64,000 bases of DNA from JANNVK01 sp031430435 (GTDB lineage: Bacteria; Acidobacteriota; Blastocatellia; Pyrinomonadales; Pyrinomonadaceae), in assembly GCA_031430435.1 (NCBI GenBank), contig JANPBM010000056.1, forward strand, positions 1-64,000, read 5' to 3'. A program made the translations under genes and the position numbers. The notes under the pieces are model-generated. The model made no database searches and had not been told where the DNA came from. It saw only the letters and a program-made list of their open reading frames with translations. Shown one piece after another: positions 8,582 through 17,899 of this stretch (within the stretch, counting starts at the first letter, position 1; each line of letters starts with the position of its first letter).

Positions 8582-8839
8582 ATGCAACCGGTTTTAGAGC
8601 AAAATTTTATTGCCGATTCAGTTATAAACAGAACGAATACGAATTTTGGCGGAAGAATCGGCATCGTTGCCACAGTATTCGGTTGTCAACACAGACGCTT
8701 AGGTCGTCCGTTTACAACCAATCGAGAATCGTATCGCTCTTGTTTGCAATGCGGAGCAAGAAAACATTTCGATTCGGAAAATTTGAAAACCTTCGGCTCT
8801 TTCTACTATCCCCCGATTGTGTCGGCTATTAACAAATAA
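8582..8839 (+). CDS. Small Cys-containing protein of unknown function
   Basis: This 85-residue protein has the segment FGCQHRRLGRPFTTNRE followed by SCLQCGARKHFD. It therefore has three cysteines in a C-x(n)-CxxC arrangement plus a nearby His, resembling a small zinc ribbon. It has no signal peptide or membrane segment and is rich in Arg. The frame is open upstream to 8432, but the ATG at 8582 is preceded by AAAGAGGA at good distance and starts the conserved-looking part. A hairpin terminator follows. I recall similar uncharacterised proteins in acidobacterial genomes but cannot name a family. Confidence 0.7.
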   Translation: MQPVLEQNFIADSVINRTNTNFGGRIGIVATVFGCQHRRLGRPFTTNRESYRSCLQCGARKHFDSENLKTFGSFYYPPIVSAINK

Positions 8840-8883
8840 CCGGGACAACCCTGCTAACGTTCCATTCAAAGATAACCTACCAA

Positions 8884-8910
8884 GAGCGGTGCAAATGCCG
8901 CTCGCTTTTT
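8884..8910 (+). terminator. Rho-independent terminator after the small Cys gene
   Basis: The stem GAGCGG/CCGCTC (8884-8889 with 8898-8903) is followed by GC and a run of seven T. Confidence 0.75.
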
Positions 8911-8921
8911 TTGTCCTTAAA

Positions 8922-9923
8922 TCATTGATTTATCTGAATCGGAAACGGCATAAACGACAGAATAAAAACGATGAGCGTAATAAACGCCACGATTTTGCGG
9001 TTTTTGTCGAGCGGCGTTAAATCATACGGCTGCGGATGCCCGACTCTGAGCATAAGCGCCAAAATAATTGTGAACAAAATCCCGCTCGGACTTCCGTAAA
9101 AATAAACTCCGATTACCGAAAAACTGACCATTACAACAAATGCAAGCCGTGTTGCCCAAAGGTGTGTTTTTTCGCCAAACACCGCAAAGACAGCGTGTCC
9201 GCCGTCAAGTTGTCCCGAAGGCAATAAATTCAAGCCGGTAACGATAAACCCAAACCACGCCGCATAATAAAACGGATTCTGCTGCATAAATTCAAGGTTT
9301 TTCCCGAACATAAATGCAAAAAACTTCATCAAAAGCGGTTGCGAAAAGGTTAAATCCGATTGCGTATAGTTCACCAAATCTTCGGGTTTGATAATTTCCG
9401 CCGTGTAAACTCCCAACAGGGCAATCGGAATCAAAGCGACAAAACCTGCCAACGGACCTGCCACGCCAATATCAAAAACGGCTTTTCGCGAAGGCATCGG
9501 CGACAAACTTTTGATAAACGCGCCGAGCGTTCCCGCCGGACCAAGCAACGGCGGAGTCGGAATAAAGTACGGCAAAGTCGCGTCAACATTGTAAATTCGG
9601 CACGCAATGTAATGTCCCGATTCGTGCGCAATCAGAATAAAAAGTGCGGAAACTGAAAACTTCAAACCGTAAATCAAGTTTTCGGGTTTGGAAAAAACTT
9701 CGTAAATTATGGTGAAATACCAAGTCGGAATCGAGGAAAACCAGCCGATCCAAGTTAAATTATTATCTGTATTTTCAAACCAATTGACGATGCCGAACGG
9801 ATATAACGCGCCTGAAATTGTTGAGGTTAGAAATGTAATCAGTAAAAATACAAAATGTTTGAGCCAAGTTTTTAAGGTTGGACGCATTGCTCGGCGGGGA
9901 AATTGATTTTGCTTTTCAGACAT
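8922..9923 (-). CDS. Site-2 protease family membrane metalloprotease
   Basis: This 333-residue polytopic membrane protein has HESGH at residues 100-104 (HExxH zinc site) and NLLPSGQLDGGHAVFA near 240, supplying the third ligand. It belongs to the M50 group common in cyanobacteria, plants (EGY-like) and acidobacteria, which has no PDZ or CBS domain. YFIPTPP after the active site is also typical of that group. It lies tail to tail with the small Cys gene and is followed upstream by HU in the same orientation. It is distinct in sequence from the CBS-bearing protease at 2839. The substrate is unknown. Confidence 0.85.
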   Translation of the reverse strand: MSEKQNQFPRRAMRPTLKTWLKHFVFLLITFLTSTISGALYPFGIVNWFENTDNNLTWIGWFSSIPTWYFTIIYEVFSKPENLIYGLKFSVSALFILIAHESGHYIACRIYNVDATLPYFIPTPPLLGPAGTLGAFIKSLSPMPSRKAVFDIGVAGPLAGFVALIPIALLGVYTAEIIKPEDLVNYTQSDLTFSQPLLMKFFAFMFGKNLEFMQQNPFYYAAWFGFIVTGLNLLPSGQLDGGHAVFAVFGEKTHLWATRLAFVVMVSFSVIGVYFYGSPSGILFTIILALMLRVGHPQPYDLTPLDKNRKIVAFITLIVFILSFMPFPIQINQ

Positions 9924-10024
9924 TACAGTTATTTTATCATTACGACCGATAAATTTATTGATTGAAAAACCAAAAAATCAACCGCTGATTAAATAAATCG
10001 AGTTTTTACCCAAGCATAGGAAAA

Positions 10025-10052
10025 GAAACCGCCGAAACGAATCGACGGTTTC
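10025..10052 (-). terminator. Hairpin terminator after HU
   Basis: GAAACCG (10025-10031) pairs with CGGTTTC (10046-10052) directly downstream of the HU stop. On the minus strand it is followed by TTTTCC. Confidence 0.6.
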
Positions 10053-10073
10053 TTGTAAAACTAAGAAAACAGA

Positions 10074-10349
10074 CTATTTAATGGCTTTTGCTTGGATTTC
10101 TTTGCCCGGTTTGAAACGGATTGTTTTGCCCGACGGAATCGGTACTTCTTTGCCCGTCCGCGGATTGCGTCCAACGCCTTTTTTGCGTGATTTAACCGTA
10201 AATACGCCAAAACCGCGAAGTTCGATGCGACTTCCTTTGGCAAGCGAATCTTTCATCGCATTAAACAATGATTCGACTACTTCCTCGGCTTTTTGCTTCG
10301 GCACACCGGTTTTATCCGCAACGATATTGATAATGTCTAATTTAATCAT
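10074..10349 (-). CDS. hup: HU family DNA-binding protein
   Basis: This histone-like nucleoid protein of 91 aa bends and compacts DNA as a dimer. The N-terminal helices (KLDIINIVADKTGVP) are followed by the beta-arm signature GFGVFTVKSRKKGVGRNPRTG and KTIRFKPGKE, exactly as in HU/IHF. Length is normal. The start ATG at 10349 is preceded by AAGGATAATTTT on the coding strand, a usable ribosome-binding site. It is monocistronic with its own terminator at 10025-10052. HU alpha, beta or IHF identity cannot be settled. Confidence 0.95.
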   Translation of the reverse strand: MIKLDIINIVADKTGVPKQKAEEVVESLFNAMKDSLAKGSRIELRGFGVFTVKSRKKGVGRNPRTGKEVPIPSGKTIRFKPGKEIQAKAIK

Positions 10350-10456
10350 AAAATTATCCTTAATTTAGTTTTTATTTACTTAAAGGCTTCAAATGATGAT
10401 AGTTAGGTTGTTTTAGAACTGTCAAGAGAAAATTGCGATTTTCCCGCTTTTTTCCG

Positions 10457-12370
10457 CTAAATCGTTGATTTTATTTCAGTAATCGTTGCTTCGGGTAAAA
10501 ATCGGTTGAAAAGCGAACGAATTTTCGGCTCGTTATTTTCATCGATCGCATCTTTGAATTTATTGATTATTTCCGTTACTTCATCGGTTTGATAGGTTGC
10601 AATTTTGCCGATAAAAATTTTCGGGTGCTTGGTTTTCAATAAATTTTCGCCCGTAATTTCCAGTTCTTCAAACAACTTTTCACCTGCCCGAACGCCCGAA
10701 AATTCGATGTCGATATCTTCGTACGGTTTCAGTCCCGAAAGCCGAATCATATCTTCGGCAAGGCTCAAAATCTTGACCGGTTTGCCCATATCCAAAATAA
10801 AAATTTCGCCGCCGTTGCCCGCCGCGCCTGCTTGCAAAACAAGTTGCGAGGCTTCGGGAATGGTCATAAAATACCGTGTCATATCGGGATGCGTCACGGT
10901 AATCGGTTCGCCTTTGCGAATTTGTTCGCGGAAAATCGGGACGACCGAACCCGCCGAACCAAGCACGTTGCCGAATCGAACCGCCATATAATTTGTTGCA
11001 AACGAACGATTTAAGTCTTGCAAAACAATTTCGGCAATGCGTTTCGACGCACCCATAATCGAGGTCGGATTAACGGCTTTGTCGGTCGAGATTAAAACAA
11101 AATCTTTGGTGCCGAATTCTCCTGCGAGTTCGCCGATTAAGCGTGTCGCAAAGACATTATTTTTGATGGCTTCGCCCGGATTTTGCTCCATCAGCGGAAC
11201 GTGTTTGTGAGCAGCGGCGTGAAAAACGACTTCGGGTTTATATTTTGCAAAAATTTCGCGCATTCGCGCCGCGTCCGCAACATCGGCAATGAGCGGAACA
11301 AAATTCAAATCTTGGTAATCTTTGGCAAGTTCACGCTCGATTTGAAACATAAAAAACTCGGCGCGTTCGACCAACAGCAATTGTGTCGGCTGAAATTCGG
11401 CGATTTGACGAACAAGTTCCGAGCCGATCGAACCGCCTGCGCCCGTAACCATCACGACTTTTTTCGACAAAAATTCGTGTAAATTTTTATCGTCGAGTTC
11501 AATCGGGTCGCGTCCGAGTAAATCTTCGATTTCAACATCGCGAATCCGCGAAATTTTTACTCTGCCGTGAGCAATTTCGTTCAAACTCGGAATAATGCGG
11601 GCTTTGACGGAAATTTCGCGGCAAATGTCTAAAATGCGCCGAATATCTTTGCCTTGAGCTTGGTCAATGGCAATCACGATTTGTTCGATATTTAGTTCGT
11701 CAACCAATCGCGCGAGATCGTTGGTGGTGCCTAAAACCTTTATTCCGCTGACACTTCCACCTTTTTTATATTTGTCGTCGTCAACCAAACCTTTGATGTC
11801 GAATTCGGAATCTGCCCGACCGAGAATGTCTTTCAACGCGGTTGCTCCGATTCTGCCCGCACCGACAAAAAGCGTAGATTTTTGTTTAATCGAGCGTTTT
11901 GCCAAACTGAAATTCTTATTTTCGGAAAATTCGTGCAAAAATCTTCGCAAAACGCGCAAGCCGAGCAAGCCGCCGAATGCCAAACCTGTATCATACAAAA
12001 TGACCGAAAGCGGAACTTGCCACCGCATAAATTTTTCCGGCGACAGTAAAAGTCTGAACAAAATCAAAATAATACCGGAAATAGCGGCGGCTTTGAGAAA
12101 CGCTTTGATGTCTTCGAGACTGACATAACGCCACAAAATCGAATATGCTCCGACCAAAAACAGCGAAGCGAATTGGACAAAAACCACGAACGGCAGTTGA
12201 TTTAAGGCGTTATCCAAATAGTATTCGGAAATGCTGAAATCAAGCCGAAGCAGATACGCAATGAAAAATGCGGCACACAAAACAAGCACATCGGCTAAAA
12301 ATTGAACAGGTCGCCGCAAAAACCAAAAACTGTCTTCCGTGAATTTATTTCTTGAAAAATTACTAGGCAT
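10457..12370 (-). CDS. Membrane nucleotide-sugar 4,6-dehydratase (CapD/WbpM/PglF type)
   Basis: This polytopic inner-membrane enzyme probably acts on UDP-GlcNAc or a related sugar to give the 4-keto-6-deoxy intermediate for polysaccharide or glycan synthesis. Four membrane helices (about 15-140) are followed by a first nucleotide-binding fold (FVGAGRIGATAL) and the catalytic SDR domain with VTGAGGSIGSELV. The catalytic stretch STDKAVNPTSIMGASKR has Met in place of the usual SDR Tyr, the normal state for this subfamily. The frame is open to 12418, but the ATG at 12370 (MPSNFSRNKF) starts 16 residues later and looks more natural. It is divergent from the Wza-like gene at 12545, which suggests one exopolysaccharide locus. 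Confidence 0.88.
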   Translation of the reverse strand: MPSNFSRNKFTEDSFWFLRRPVQFLADVLVLCAAFFIAYLLRLDFSISEYYLDNALNQLPFVVFVQFASLFLVGAYSILWRYVSLEDIKAFLKAAAISGIILILFRLLLSPEKFMRWQVPLSVILYDTGLAFGGLLGLRVLRRFLHEFSENKNFSLAKRSIKQKSTLFVGAGRIGATALKDILGRADSEFDIKGLVDDDKYKKGGSVSGIKVLGTTNDLARLVDELNIEQIVIAIDQAQGKDIRRILDICREISVKARIIPSLNEIAHGRVKISRIRDVEIEDLLGRDPIELDDKNLHEFLSKKVVMVTGAGGSIGSELVRQIAEFQPTQLLLVERAEFFMFQIERELAKDYQDLNFVPLIADVADAARMREIFAKYKPEVVFHAAAHKHVPLMEQNPGEAIKNNVFATRLIGELAGEFGTKDFVLISTDKAVNPTSIMGASKRIAEIVLQDLNRSFATNYMAVRFGNVLGSAGSVVPIFREQIRKGEPITVTHPDMTRYFMTIPEASQLVLQAGAAGNGGEIFILDMGKPVKILSLAEDMIRLSGLKPYEDIDIEFSGVRAGEKLFEELEITGENLLKTKHPKIFIGKIATYQTDEVTEIINKFKDAIDENNEPKIRSLFNRFLPEATITEIKSTI

Positions 12371-12544
12371 TATAAAAAAGGCTAAATTCAAGTTACTTTT
12401 CAAACGCTTAACTGTCAATCAAGAAATGATTTATCGGCAAACTTTTTGACCGCAACCGCATCAAACCCGAAAAATGTTTGAATAAAAAGCATTTGTGCGT
12501 TAAGCTAAAGGCTCGAAATGTTAAGACAGAGAGGTTTTGTAATT

Positions 12545-13525
12545 ATGATTTCTAAAATCAGTTTATCGGCGGTGTTGCTCGCAGTTTGTTGCTCGATCGG
12601 TTTTGCCCAAGATACGCCGCCGCAAATTGCCCCGATTGAAACAAAAGGTTATTTAATCGGCGCAGGCGATAAAATCGAGGTTAAAATTTTGGGTGAACCA
12701 CAGTTTGACTTTAATGCCAGAATCGACGAAGACGGCGTTATTCAAGTTCCGTTTTTTGATAAATCGGTTTCTGCTCAATGTCGTACGGAAAAAGATTTGC
12801 GTGCCGATATAACAAAACTTTTGACGAAATACTTGAAAAATCCGCAAGTCAGTTTACAGATTCTCGAACGCCGAAGCATTGCTCCGGCAACAGTTTACGG
12901 TGAAGTTCGCCAACAACAACAAGTTGAATTGCGTCGAAAAGCGCGGTTGATCGAATTACTTTCGGGAGCGGGCGGAACAACCGAAGATGCGGGCGGAATG
13001 GTGCAAGTTTTCCGAACTCAGAAATCGATGTGCGGAAATCCGACCGAAGAAACGGCTTGGCAAAATAACGGTTTGGATGTGCCGAATCGGCAATACAGTT
13101 TAACCAGCGTATTGAGCGGAAAAGAAGAATCAAATCCGATTATTTATCCCGGCGACGTGATTGTGGTGCAAAAAGCATCACCGGTTTATATTACCGGCGA
13201 AGTTCGTCAGCCGACGGGTTTACGAATCAGAGAAGGCGGTTTATCGCTCACCCAAGCTATTGCGATGGTTGGCGGAACGATTGCGTCAAAGACAAAAAGC
13301 GTCAACATTTATCGGCTCAAAGACAATTCGCAAGAACGTGAATTATTGCCGGTGGATTATGAAGCGATTAAGAAAGGTAAGGTGAAAGATATGATGCTTC
13401 AGCCGTTTGACATTGTCGAAGTCAACAAACCGACAAGAAAACCTTGGGAAGTTGCCTCGGATTTATTTCTCGGCGGAGCAAAGACGCTTGTTCAGCAGTC
13501 AATTCCATTCAGAATTCTAAATTAA
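12545..13525 (+). CDS. Polysaccharide export protein, Wza/SLBB family
   Basis: This periplasmic or outer-membrane export channel component of 326 aa has a signal peptide (ISLSAVLLAVCCSIGFAQ). A Poly_export domain (about 35-125, with GAGDKIEVKILGEP and YLKNPQVSLQI) is followed by two SLBB-like domains (about 130-235 and 240-320, with VYITGEVRQPTG). The ATG at 12545 was preferred over 12518 because it begins the signal peptide and has AGAGAGG about 10 bases upstream. It is divergent from the CapD-like dehydratase. A lipobox is not obvious, so lipidation is uncertain. Wzc, Wzx and Wzy partners are not in the window. Confidence 0.88.
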   Translation: MISKISLSAVLLAVCCSIGFAQDTPPQIAPIETKGYLIGAGDKIEVKILGEPQFDFNARIDEDGVIQVPFFDKSVSAQCRTEKDLRADITKLLTKYLKNPQVSLQILERRSIAPATVYGEVRQQQQVELRRKARLIELLSGAGGTTEDAGGMVQVFRTQKSMCGNPTEETAWQNNGLDVPNRQYSLTSVLSGKEESNPIIYPGDVIVVQKASPVYITGEVRQPTGLRIREGGLSLTQAIAMVGGTIASKTKSVNIYRLKDNSQERELLPVDYEAIKKGKVKDMMLQPFDIVEVNKPTRKPWEVASDLFLGGAKTLVQQSIPFRILN

Positions 13526-13546
13526 ATAATCCGAACAAGTTATGAA

Positions 13547-13577
13547 ACCTGCAAGTTCAAAGACTTGCAGGTTTTTA
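13547..13577 (+). terminator. Rho-independent terminator after the wza-like gene
   Basis: ACCTGCAAGT and ACTTGCAGGT form a perfect 10-bp stem with a 6-nt loop, followed by TTTTTATTTTT. Confidence 0.85.
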
Positions 13578-13731
13578 TTTTTACGAACCTTTTGTTTATG
13601 ATGCGTTCGCCTCCAAAAGAAAGGCTTTTGCAAAATAAAACCACGGATTTATTAAACGCATTAAAGTAGTGAAATGCGTTGAGTTTTAATTGTCGCGCCG
13701 TATTTTATAACCAAAATACCGTCCCGATTAA

Positions 13732-13769
13732 AAACGCCGAAGACTGTATAATCACAATCTCCGGCGTTT
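13732..13769 (-). terminator. Bidirectional hairpin after the BNR/VCBS gene
   Basis: AAACGCCG (13732-13739) pairs with CGGCGTTT (13762-13769), just past the stop of the gene ending at 13790. On the minus strand the stem ends in a T-run. Confidence 0.7.
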
Positions 13770-13789
13770 ATTTTCAGATTAGCGTCTGA

Positions 13790-16700
13790 TTACGGCACAA
13801 ACGCACTCGGCACAGGTTGGTCGCCGCTGACCCCGAAACTTAGAATCTGAGTTCCCGAAGTCGAACGATTCAAATACCAAGTTACATTGCTCGGACGAAA
13901 TATCGACGGGTCAAATTTGCCGTCGCCGTCGTAGTCGCCCGATGCCGGAATGTCGCCGTTTGTTCCGAACGGAAAGCCGTAAAACGAGCCGTCTTCACTG
14001 CGCAAGACAAACCAAAAACCGGTCGAAGGTCGGAAAAACGCCAAATCAGCTTTGCCGTCGCCCGTGTAATCGCCTTGTATCGGTTTGTCGGTCGCGGTGC
14101 CGAAAGTGAACGCTCGGTTGGTGCCGTCCGAACTTCGCAAATACCACCATTGACCAAGCGCAACGCGATAAATCGCCAAATCAGCTTTGCCGTCGCCGTC
14201 GTAATCCGCGACGGTCGGAACATCGCCGCTTGTGCCGAATTGTTGAATAGTCGTGCCGCCGCCGGATTTCAAAATAAACCAAGTCGAATTGCTCGGACGG
14301 AAAACTGCGGCATCATCTTTGCCGTCGCCGTCATAGTCGGCGGGTGCGGGAATGTCGCCCGAAGTACCGAACGGGAACCCGAAAAACGAAGAATCTTCAC
14401 TGCGAAGAATACTCCAAACGCCGGTTGACGGACGGAAAACCGCGATGTCGGTTTTGCCGTCGCCCGTATAATCGCCGGGAACAATTTTGTCGGTCGAAGC
14501 GCCGAACGCAAACGCGCGGCTTGTATTATCGGAACTTCGCAGATACCACCATTGACCGAGACTCGGGCGAAAGACGGAAACATCGGTTTTAGAGTCGCCG
14601 TCGAAATCAACATAAGCTCGGCGGGTTGTGTTCAAATCGTATTCCCAAATTCCGCGTCCGTGCGTGGCAATTTTCAAGATTCGACCGGTCGGCTGAATCG
14701 CCATATCAAAAACGGCGACACGCGGAAGTTGTCCGTTGTTGAGCGGCAACCAATTTGCCCCGCCGTCGGCTGAACCGTAAACGCCGATGTCCGTGCCGGC
14801 ATAAACATTGTTTGAATTGGACGGATCAATCGCAAAAGCATTGACCGGAACATCCGGAATTCCGTTGCCCGCGACTGCCCAAGTCGGTGTTGCCGCACTT
14901 AAATTTGTGGTTTTGAAAACGTGCCGACCTGCCGCCACGCCATAGCCGTTAAATGTAACATACGCGGTATTGGAATCGCTCGGATCAATCGCGGTGCGCC
15001 CGACAAATCGAGTCGGAAATCCGCCGCTCATTTGTGTCAAAGTCGTCGAACCCGTCGCCGTTGCCCAAACCGTGCCGTTACTTAAGCCGACCAGCCGAAC
15101 ATTATCATTTTGTTTTGAAACGCTGATTGCCGAAACGACCGCCGCAAAAGTTTGACTTGCCAAAACCATCGTTACGCCTTGGTCACCCGAACGATAAAGT
15201 TTGTTTGTGCCGAAATAAAGGCTGTTCGGATTTCCCGGACCGCCGACCATCGGAGCGTAAAACAGAGTCGTATCGGTACAACCGATTCCGTTATTGGAAA
15301 CTCCGCCCGAACAACCAAGAAAACTTCCCCAATTCGGATCGCCGTTGGCAACCGTCGTGGTTGCTTTCGAATAGCCGATTTGAGTATTTGTTTGGTTAAA
15401 ATAAGTGTGATACGCGACCACGTTTGTCGCGGTTGTAGCATTTTGGTCAATGACTACGTTTCCGCCGTCGCCGCCATCGGAATTTACCCAAGTCGCCCCG
15501 TCGTCAACCAAAAATAACGTGCCGTTATCCTGCGTTCCGCCAAGCGTATAATTTCGCAAAAGCGGATGCAGAGCAATCGATTGAAATTGCGTGGCGGCAA
15601 AGGTCGAATTATTCAAACCGGACCAATTTGTGCCGCCGTTGACCGACCGATAAATTCCGCCGTCGCTGCCGAAATAAATAATTTGCGGATTCGACGGAGC
15701 AACCGTAATTGCGTGCGTGTCAACGTGCAAACCGCTTGAACTCGATGCAAACGTTGTGCCGCCGTCGAACGAACGCCGAAAAACAGCAGTCGGCGAACCT
15801 GCCAAATAAACCGTATTGGCATTATTCGGGTCAAACGCGACCGCAATATCGTAAAAACATTGCGGATTACAAAAATTATTTCCGGCGGTTAATTGAGTCG
15901 GGAAAGTTGCTCCGCCGTCGGTTGATTTGAAAACCGAGCCTTGCGTTGAACCGCCCGCCACATCGCCGGTTGCGGCAACAACCGTAACATTTGCTCCGGT
16001 TTTTTGAATCGCCAGTTCACCGCGCGAATTATTTGTGACGTTTGCATACGTTTGACTGAAAAGCGGCGAAGCTGAAAGAGCATTGGTCGAACGAAAAACT
16101 CCGCCGAGACCGATACTGCCGCGAACCCAACAAGTTACATTGTCGGGAACGCCCGGTTCCATCGCCATATCCATAACCGATCCGCCAAATATATTTGTAA
16201 ATGTCGGGCTTGCCGATAAAGCGTTGGTTGACCGATAAACTCCTTGCGCGGGTAAGGCTTGTCCCGTACAACCGCCTGTTCCGCATGCTCCGGTGGTACT
16301 TGAAACAAAAATTATGTTTGCATCGGTCGGGTGAATTAAAAGTTCGCTGATCGAGCGTCCCGTAAATTCGGCGCTTCCGATTGGCGCGGAAACAACGGGA
16401 GCGGTGTCGGCACTTGTAATCCGGTAAACGCCCACGCCAAAGAAACTGTCCTGGGAAGCAGCCGCTTCCCCCGTGCCGACATAAACGGTTGTCGGGTCGG
16501 ACGGAGCAATGGCGACCGCGCCGATTGACAATGTCAAAGCACTGTCAAGCAACGGTGTCCACGTCGCGCCGCCGTTCAGCGTTCGATAAAGTCCGCCTTG
16601 AGCCGTGCCGACATACGCAATATCAGGGTTTGTCGGATGAACGGCGATTGCCGAAACTCGTCCGCTGGTCGGGACGGTAACGGGAATCGGCGACGGTCCG

Positions 16701-17044
16701 AGATAACGCCAATTTGCCGCCGCCGCAAAAGAATTTCTGCCGAGCAGCGATTCCTCTTGAGCTTCCATTTTCTGAATCGCTTTAATTCGCTCATCGCCTT
16801 TTTCCAGCGGCAAACCGCGCATTAAACCGATTTGTTCATCGCGCAATTTGAGGTAGTCTTCTTTGTTCGCTTCACTTCCGTTCGGCAAATCCATTTCCGA
16901 GCCTTCAGTTTCTAACTCTGAAAACATCGTTTTTGTCGGTGTAATAAATTTTTCGATGATTTTTTGACCGAATAAAATAGTCGGAATACCCAACAGAGCA
17001 AGGATAAAAATCCCCAACGTATATCGCGCAACTTGCTTTTTCAT
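13790..17044 (-). CDS. Large secreted BNR/sortilin-like beta-propeller protein with VCBS repeats
   Basis: This is a 1084-residue exported protein. The N-terminus has a basic stretch and a hydrophobic signal/anchor (about 5-27). Residues 100-800 contain repeated Asp-box/BNR units such as LYRTLNGGATWTPL, VFKSTDGGATF and IYRSVNGGTNW, as in sortilin-type ten-bladed propellers. The last 280 residues hold at least six VCBS/FG-GAP repeats with calcium-binding DxDGDxxxD loops (DYDGDGKTDIAVFRPS-like) joined to W-Y-L-R-S segments. The DNA repeats visibly between 13800 and 14640. No catalytic site was recognised. It is probably a cell-surface or released adhesion/binding protein. The start at 17044 has GGAGTTTAAGTT upstream. 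The C-terminal module is related to that of the gene ending at 38267. Confidence 0.85.
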   Translation of the reverse strand: MKKQVARYTLGIFILALLGIPTILFGQKIIEKFITPTKTMFSELETEGSEMDLPNGSEANKEDYLKLRDEQIGLMRGLPLEKGDERIKAIQKMEAQEESLLGRNSFAAAANWRYLGPSPIPVTVPTSGRVSAIAVHPTNPDIAYVGTAQGGLYRTLNGGATWTPLLDSALTLSIGAVAIAPSDPTTVYVGTGEAAASQDSFFGVGVYRITSADTAPVVSAPIGSAEFTGRSISELLIHPTDANIIFVSSTTGACGTGGCTGQALPAQGVYRSTNALSASPTFTNIFGGSVMDMAMEPGVPDNVTCWVRGSIGLGGVFRSTNALSASPLFSQTYANVTNNSRGELAIQKTGANVTVVAATGDVAGGSTQGSVFKSTDGGATFPTQLTAGNNFCNPQCFYDIAVAFDPNNANTVYLAGSPTAVFRRSFDGGTTFASSSSGLHVDTHAITVAPSNPQIIYFGSDGGIYRSVNGGTNWSGLNNSTFAATQFQSIALHPLLRNYTLGGTQDNGTLFLVDDGATWVNSDGGDGGNVVIDQNATTATNVVAYHTYFNQTNTQIGYSKATTTVANGDPNWGSFLGCSGGVSNNGIGCTDTTLFYAPMVGGPGNPNSLYFGTNKLYRSGDQGVTMVLASQTFAAVVSAISVSKQNDNVRLVGLSNGTVWATATGSTTLTQMSGGFPTRFVGRTAIDPSDSNTAYVTFNGYGVAAGRHVFKTTNLSAATPTWAVAGNGIPDVPVNAFAIDPSNSNNVYAGTDIGVYGSADGGANWLPLNNGQLPRVAVFDMAIQPTGRILKIATHGRGIWEYDLNTTRRAYVDFDGDSKTDVSVFRPSLGQWWYLRSSDNTSRAFAFGASTDKIVPGDYTGDGKTDIAVFRPSTGVWSILRSEDSSFFGFPFGTSGDIPAPADYDGDGKDDAAVFRPSNSTWFILKSGGGTTIQQFGTSGDVPTVADYDGDGKADLAIYRVALGQWWYLRSSDGTNRAFTFGTATDKPIQGDYTGDGKADLAFFRPSTGFWFVLRSEDGSFYGFPFGTNGDIPASGDYDGDGKFDPSIFRPSNVTWYLNRSTSGTQILSFGVSGDQPVPSAFVP

Positions 17045-17347
17045 AACTTAAACTCCTTAAAAACTATAAATAATTGCAGAAAAATGTGGTTTAACGGCAG
17101 GGTTTGATGAAGAATCGAAAAATATGTGTAAACCGCAAAATCCGAACTTTGTAAAAACGCTCACTATATTGCGATATTAAGTGATGGAATTGCTTGCGTC
17201 AAGTTTTTATTGAGGTTAAAAGCCGTTCGGACAGACTTTCGCGCGGTAATTACGATTTCTGAATAGGCAACGTTGTCGCACAGTTTACGGCTCAATTTAT
17301 TTCCGCGTAAATCTAATAAACAACAGTTGTTTCAGCGAAGGTATCGG
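17045..17347. other. Intergenic gap, nothing recognised
   Basis: The gap includes the promoter region of the BNR/VCBS gene. No ORF, hairpin with U-tract or repeat is evident. Confidence 0.5.
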
Positions 17348-17596
17348 TCAAAGCATCGTACCGGTTATAATCAAGATAAATGCGAAGAAAGCCAGCCATT
17401 GGTACAAGGTTTCAGGAAACTTCGCTTCCTTTGTTTTTTCGATAAAGAAGCCGATGAATGCCGACACGCACATCAACAGTAAGCCGATACCTGTAATAAA
17501 TTCTTTCAGATGAGCGGCAGTTATTGTTAAATAGCAACTATAAATCGTTAAGATACAAGCTATTACAAATAAAATTGGGTTTGTGTTTCTTCTCAT
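17348..17596 (-). CDS. Small membrane protein, three predicted helices
   Basis: This 82-residue protein has hydrophobic stretches at about 7-27, 34-52 and 64-81, joined by short loops (a basic MRRNTN start and an IEKTKEAKFPET loop). The ATG at 17596 was chosen because AGGAG lies 7-8 bases upstream; the frame continues open to 17677, but that part overlaps a terminator-like hairpin (17623-17666). I do not recognise the family. It follows the Cys-rich ORF at 17681 and the ankyrin gene in the same direction. A role in peptide export or self-protection is possible but purely inferred from position. Confidence 0.6.
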   Translation of the reverse strand: MRRNTNPILFVIACILTIYSCYLTITAAHLKEFITGIGLLLMCVSAFIGFFIEKTKEAKFPETLYQWLAFFAFILIITGTML

Positions 17597-17622
17597 TATT
17601 TTCTCCTGTTTATTTCCACATA

Positions 17623-17666
17623 AAATCAGATAAGAAAATATTAGAGGTTTTTTTCTTACCTGATTT
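17623..17666 (-). terminator. Hairpin between the Cys-rich ORF and the small membrane gene
   Basis: AAATCAGATAAGAAAA (17623-17638) pairs with TTTTCTTACCTGATTT (17651-17666) at 15 of 16 positions. It sits directly after the stop of the Cys/Ala-rich ORF read on the minus strand. Confidence 0.6.
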
Positions 17667-17680
17667 ATCCGACTCAAAAC

Positions 17681-17839
17681 TTACTCGTTACAAATCTGGT
17701 ATGCATGATACGAAGCAAGAGCTGCGGCTCCAACAGCAATGCCACACGAATAACCCGGACCTAATCCGCAAGCAATAACTGCCGCAGTAGCAGCATATCC
17801 GGCAGCATTTATTGCTCTGCTGCAAGCATCACCGCGTGG
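17681..17839 (-). pseudogene. Cys/Ala/Gly-rich peptide ORF lacking an in-frame start
   Basis: On the minus strand an open frame of 52 codons after a TGA (17840-17842) reads through NAAGYAATAAVIACGLGP and SCGIAVGAAALASY, ending HAYQICNE. It has four Cys and many Ala/Gly. It resembles the mature part of a small secreted peptide. No ATG, GTG or TTG lies in this frame before the first Cys. An overlapping frame does begin with ATG at about 17895, but it stops after 27 codons, which suggests one frameshift split the gene (or that the sequence has an error). Function is unknown; a bacteriocin-like peptide is one possibility. Confidence 0.45.
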
Positions 17840-17899
17840 TCAAACCGATAATTTGCAGTAATTCTTAGTCTTTGTAATTGATTAACCGGCATTTCCGAT

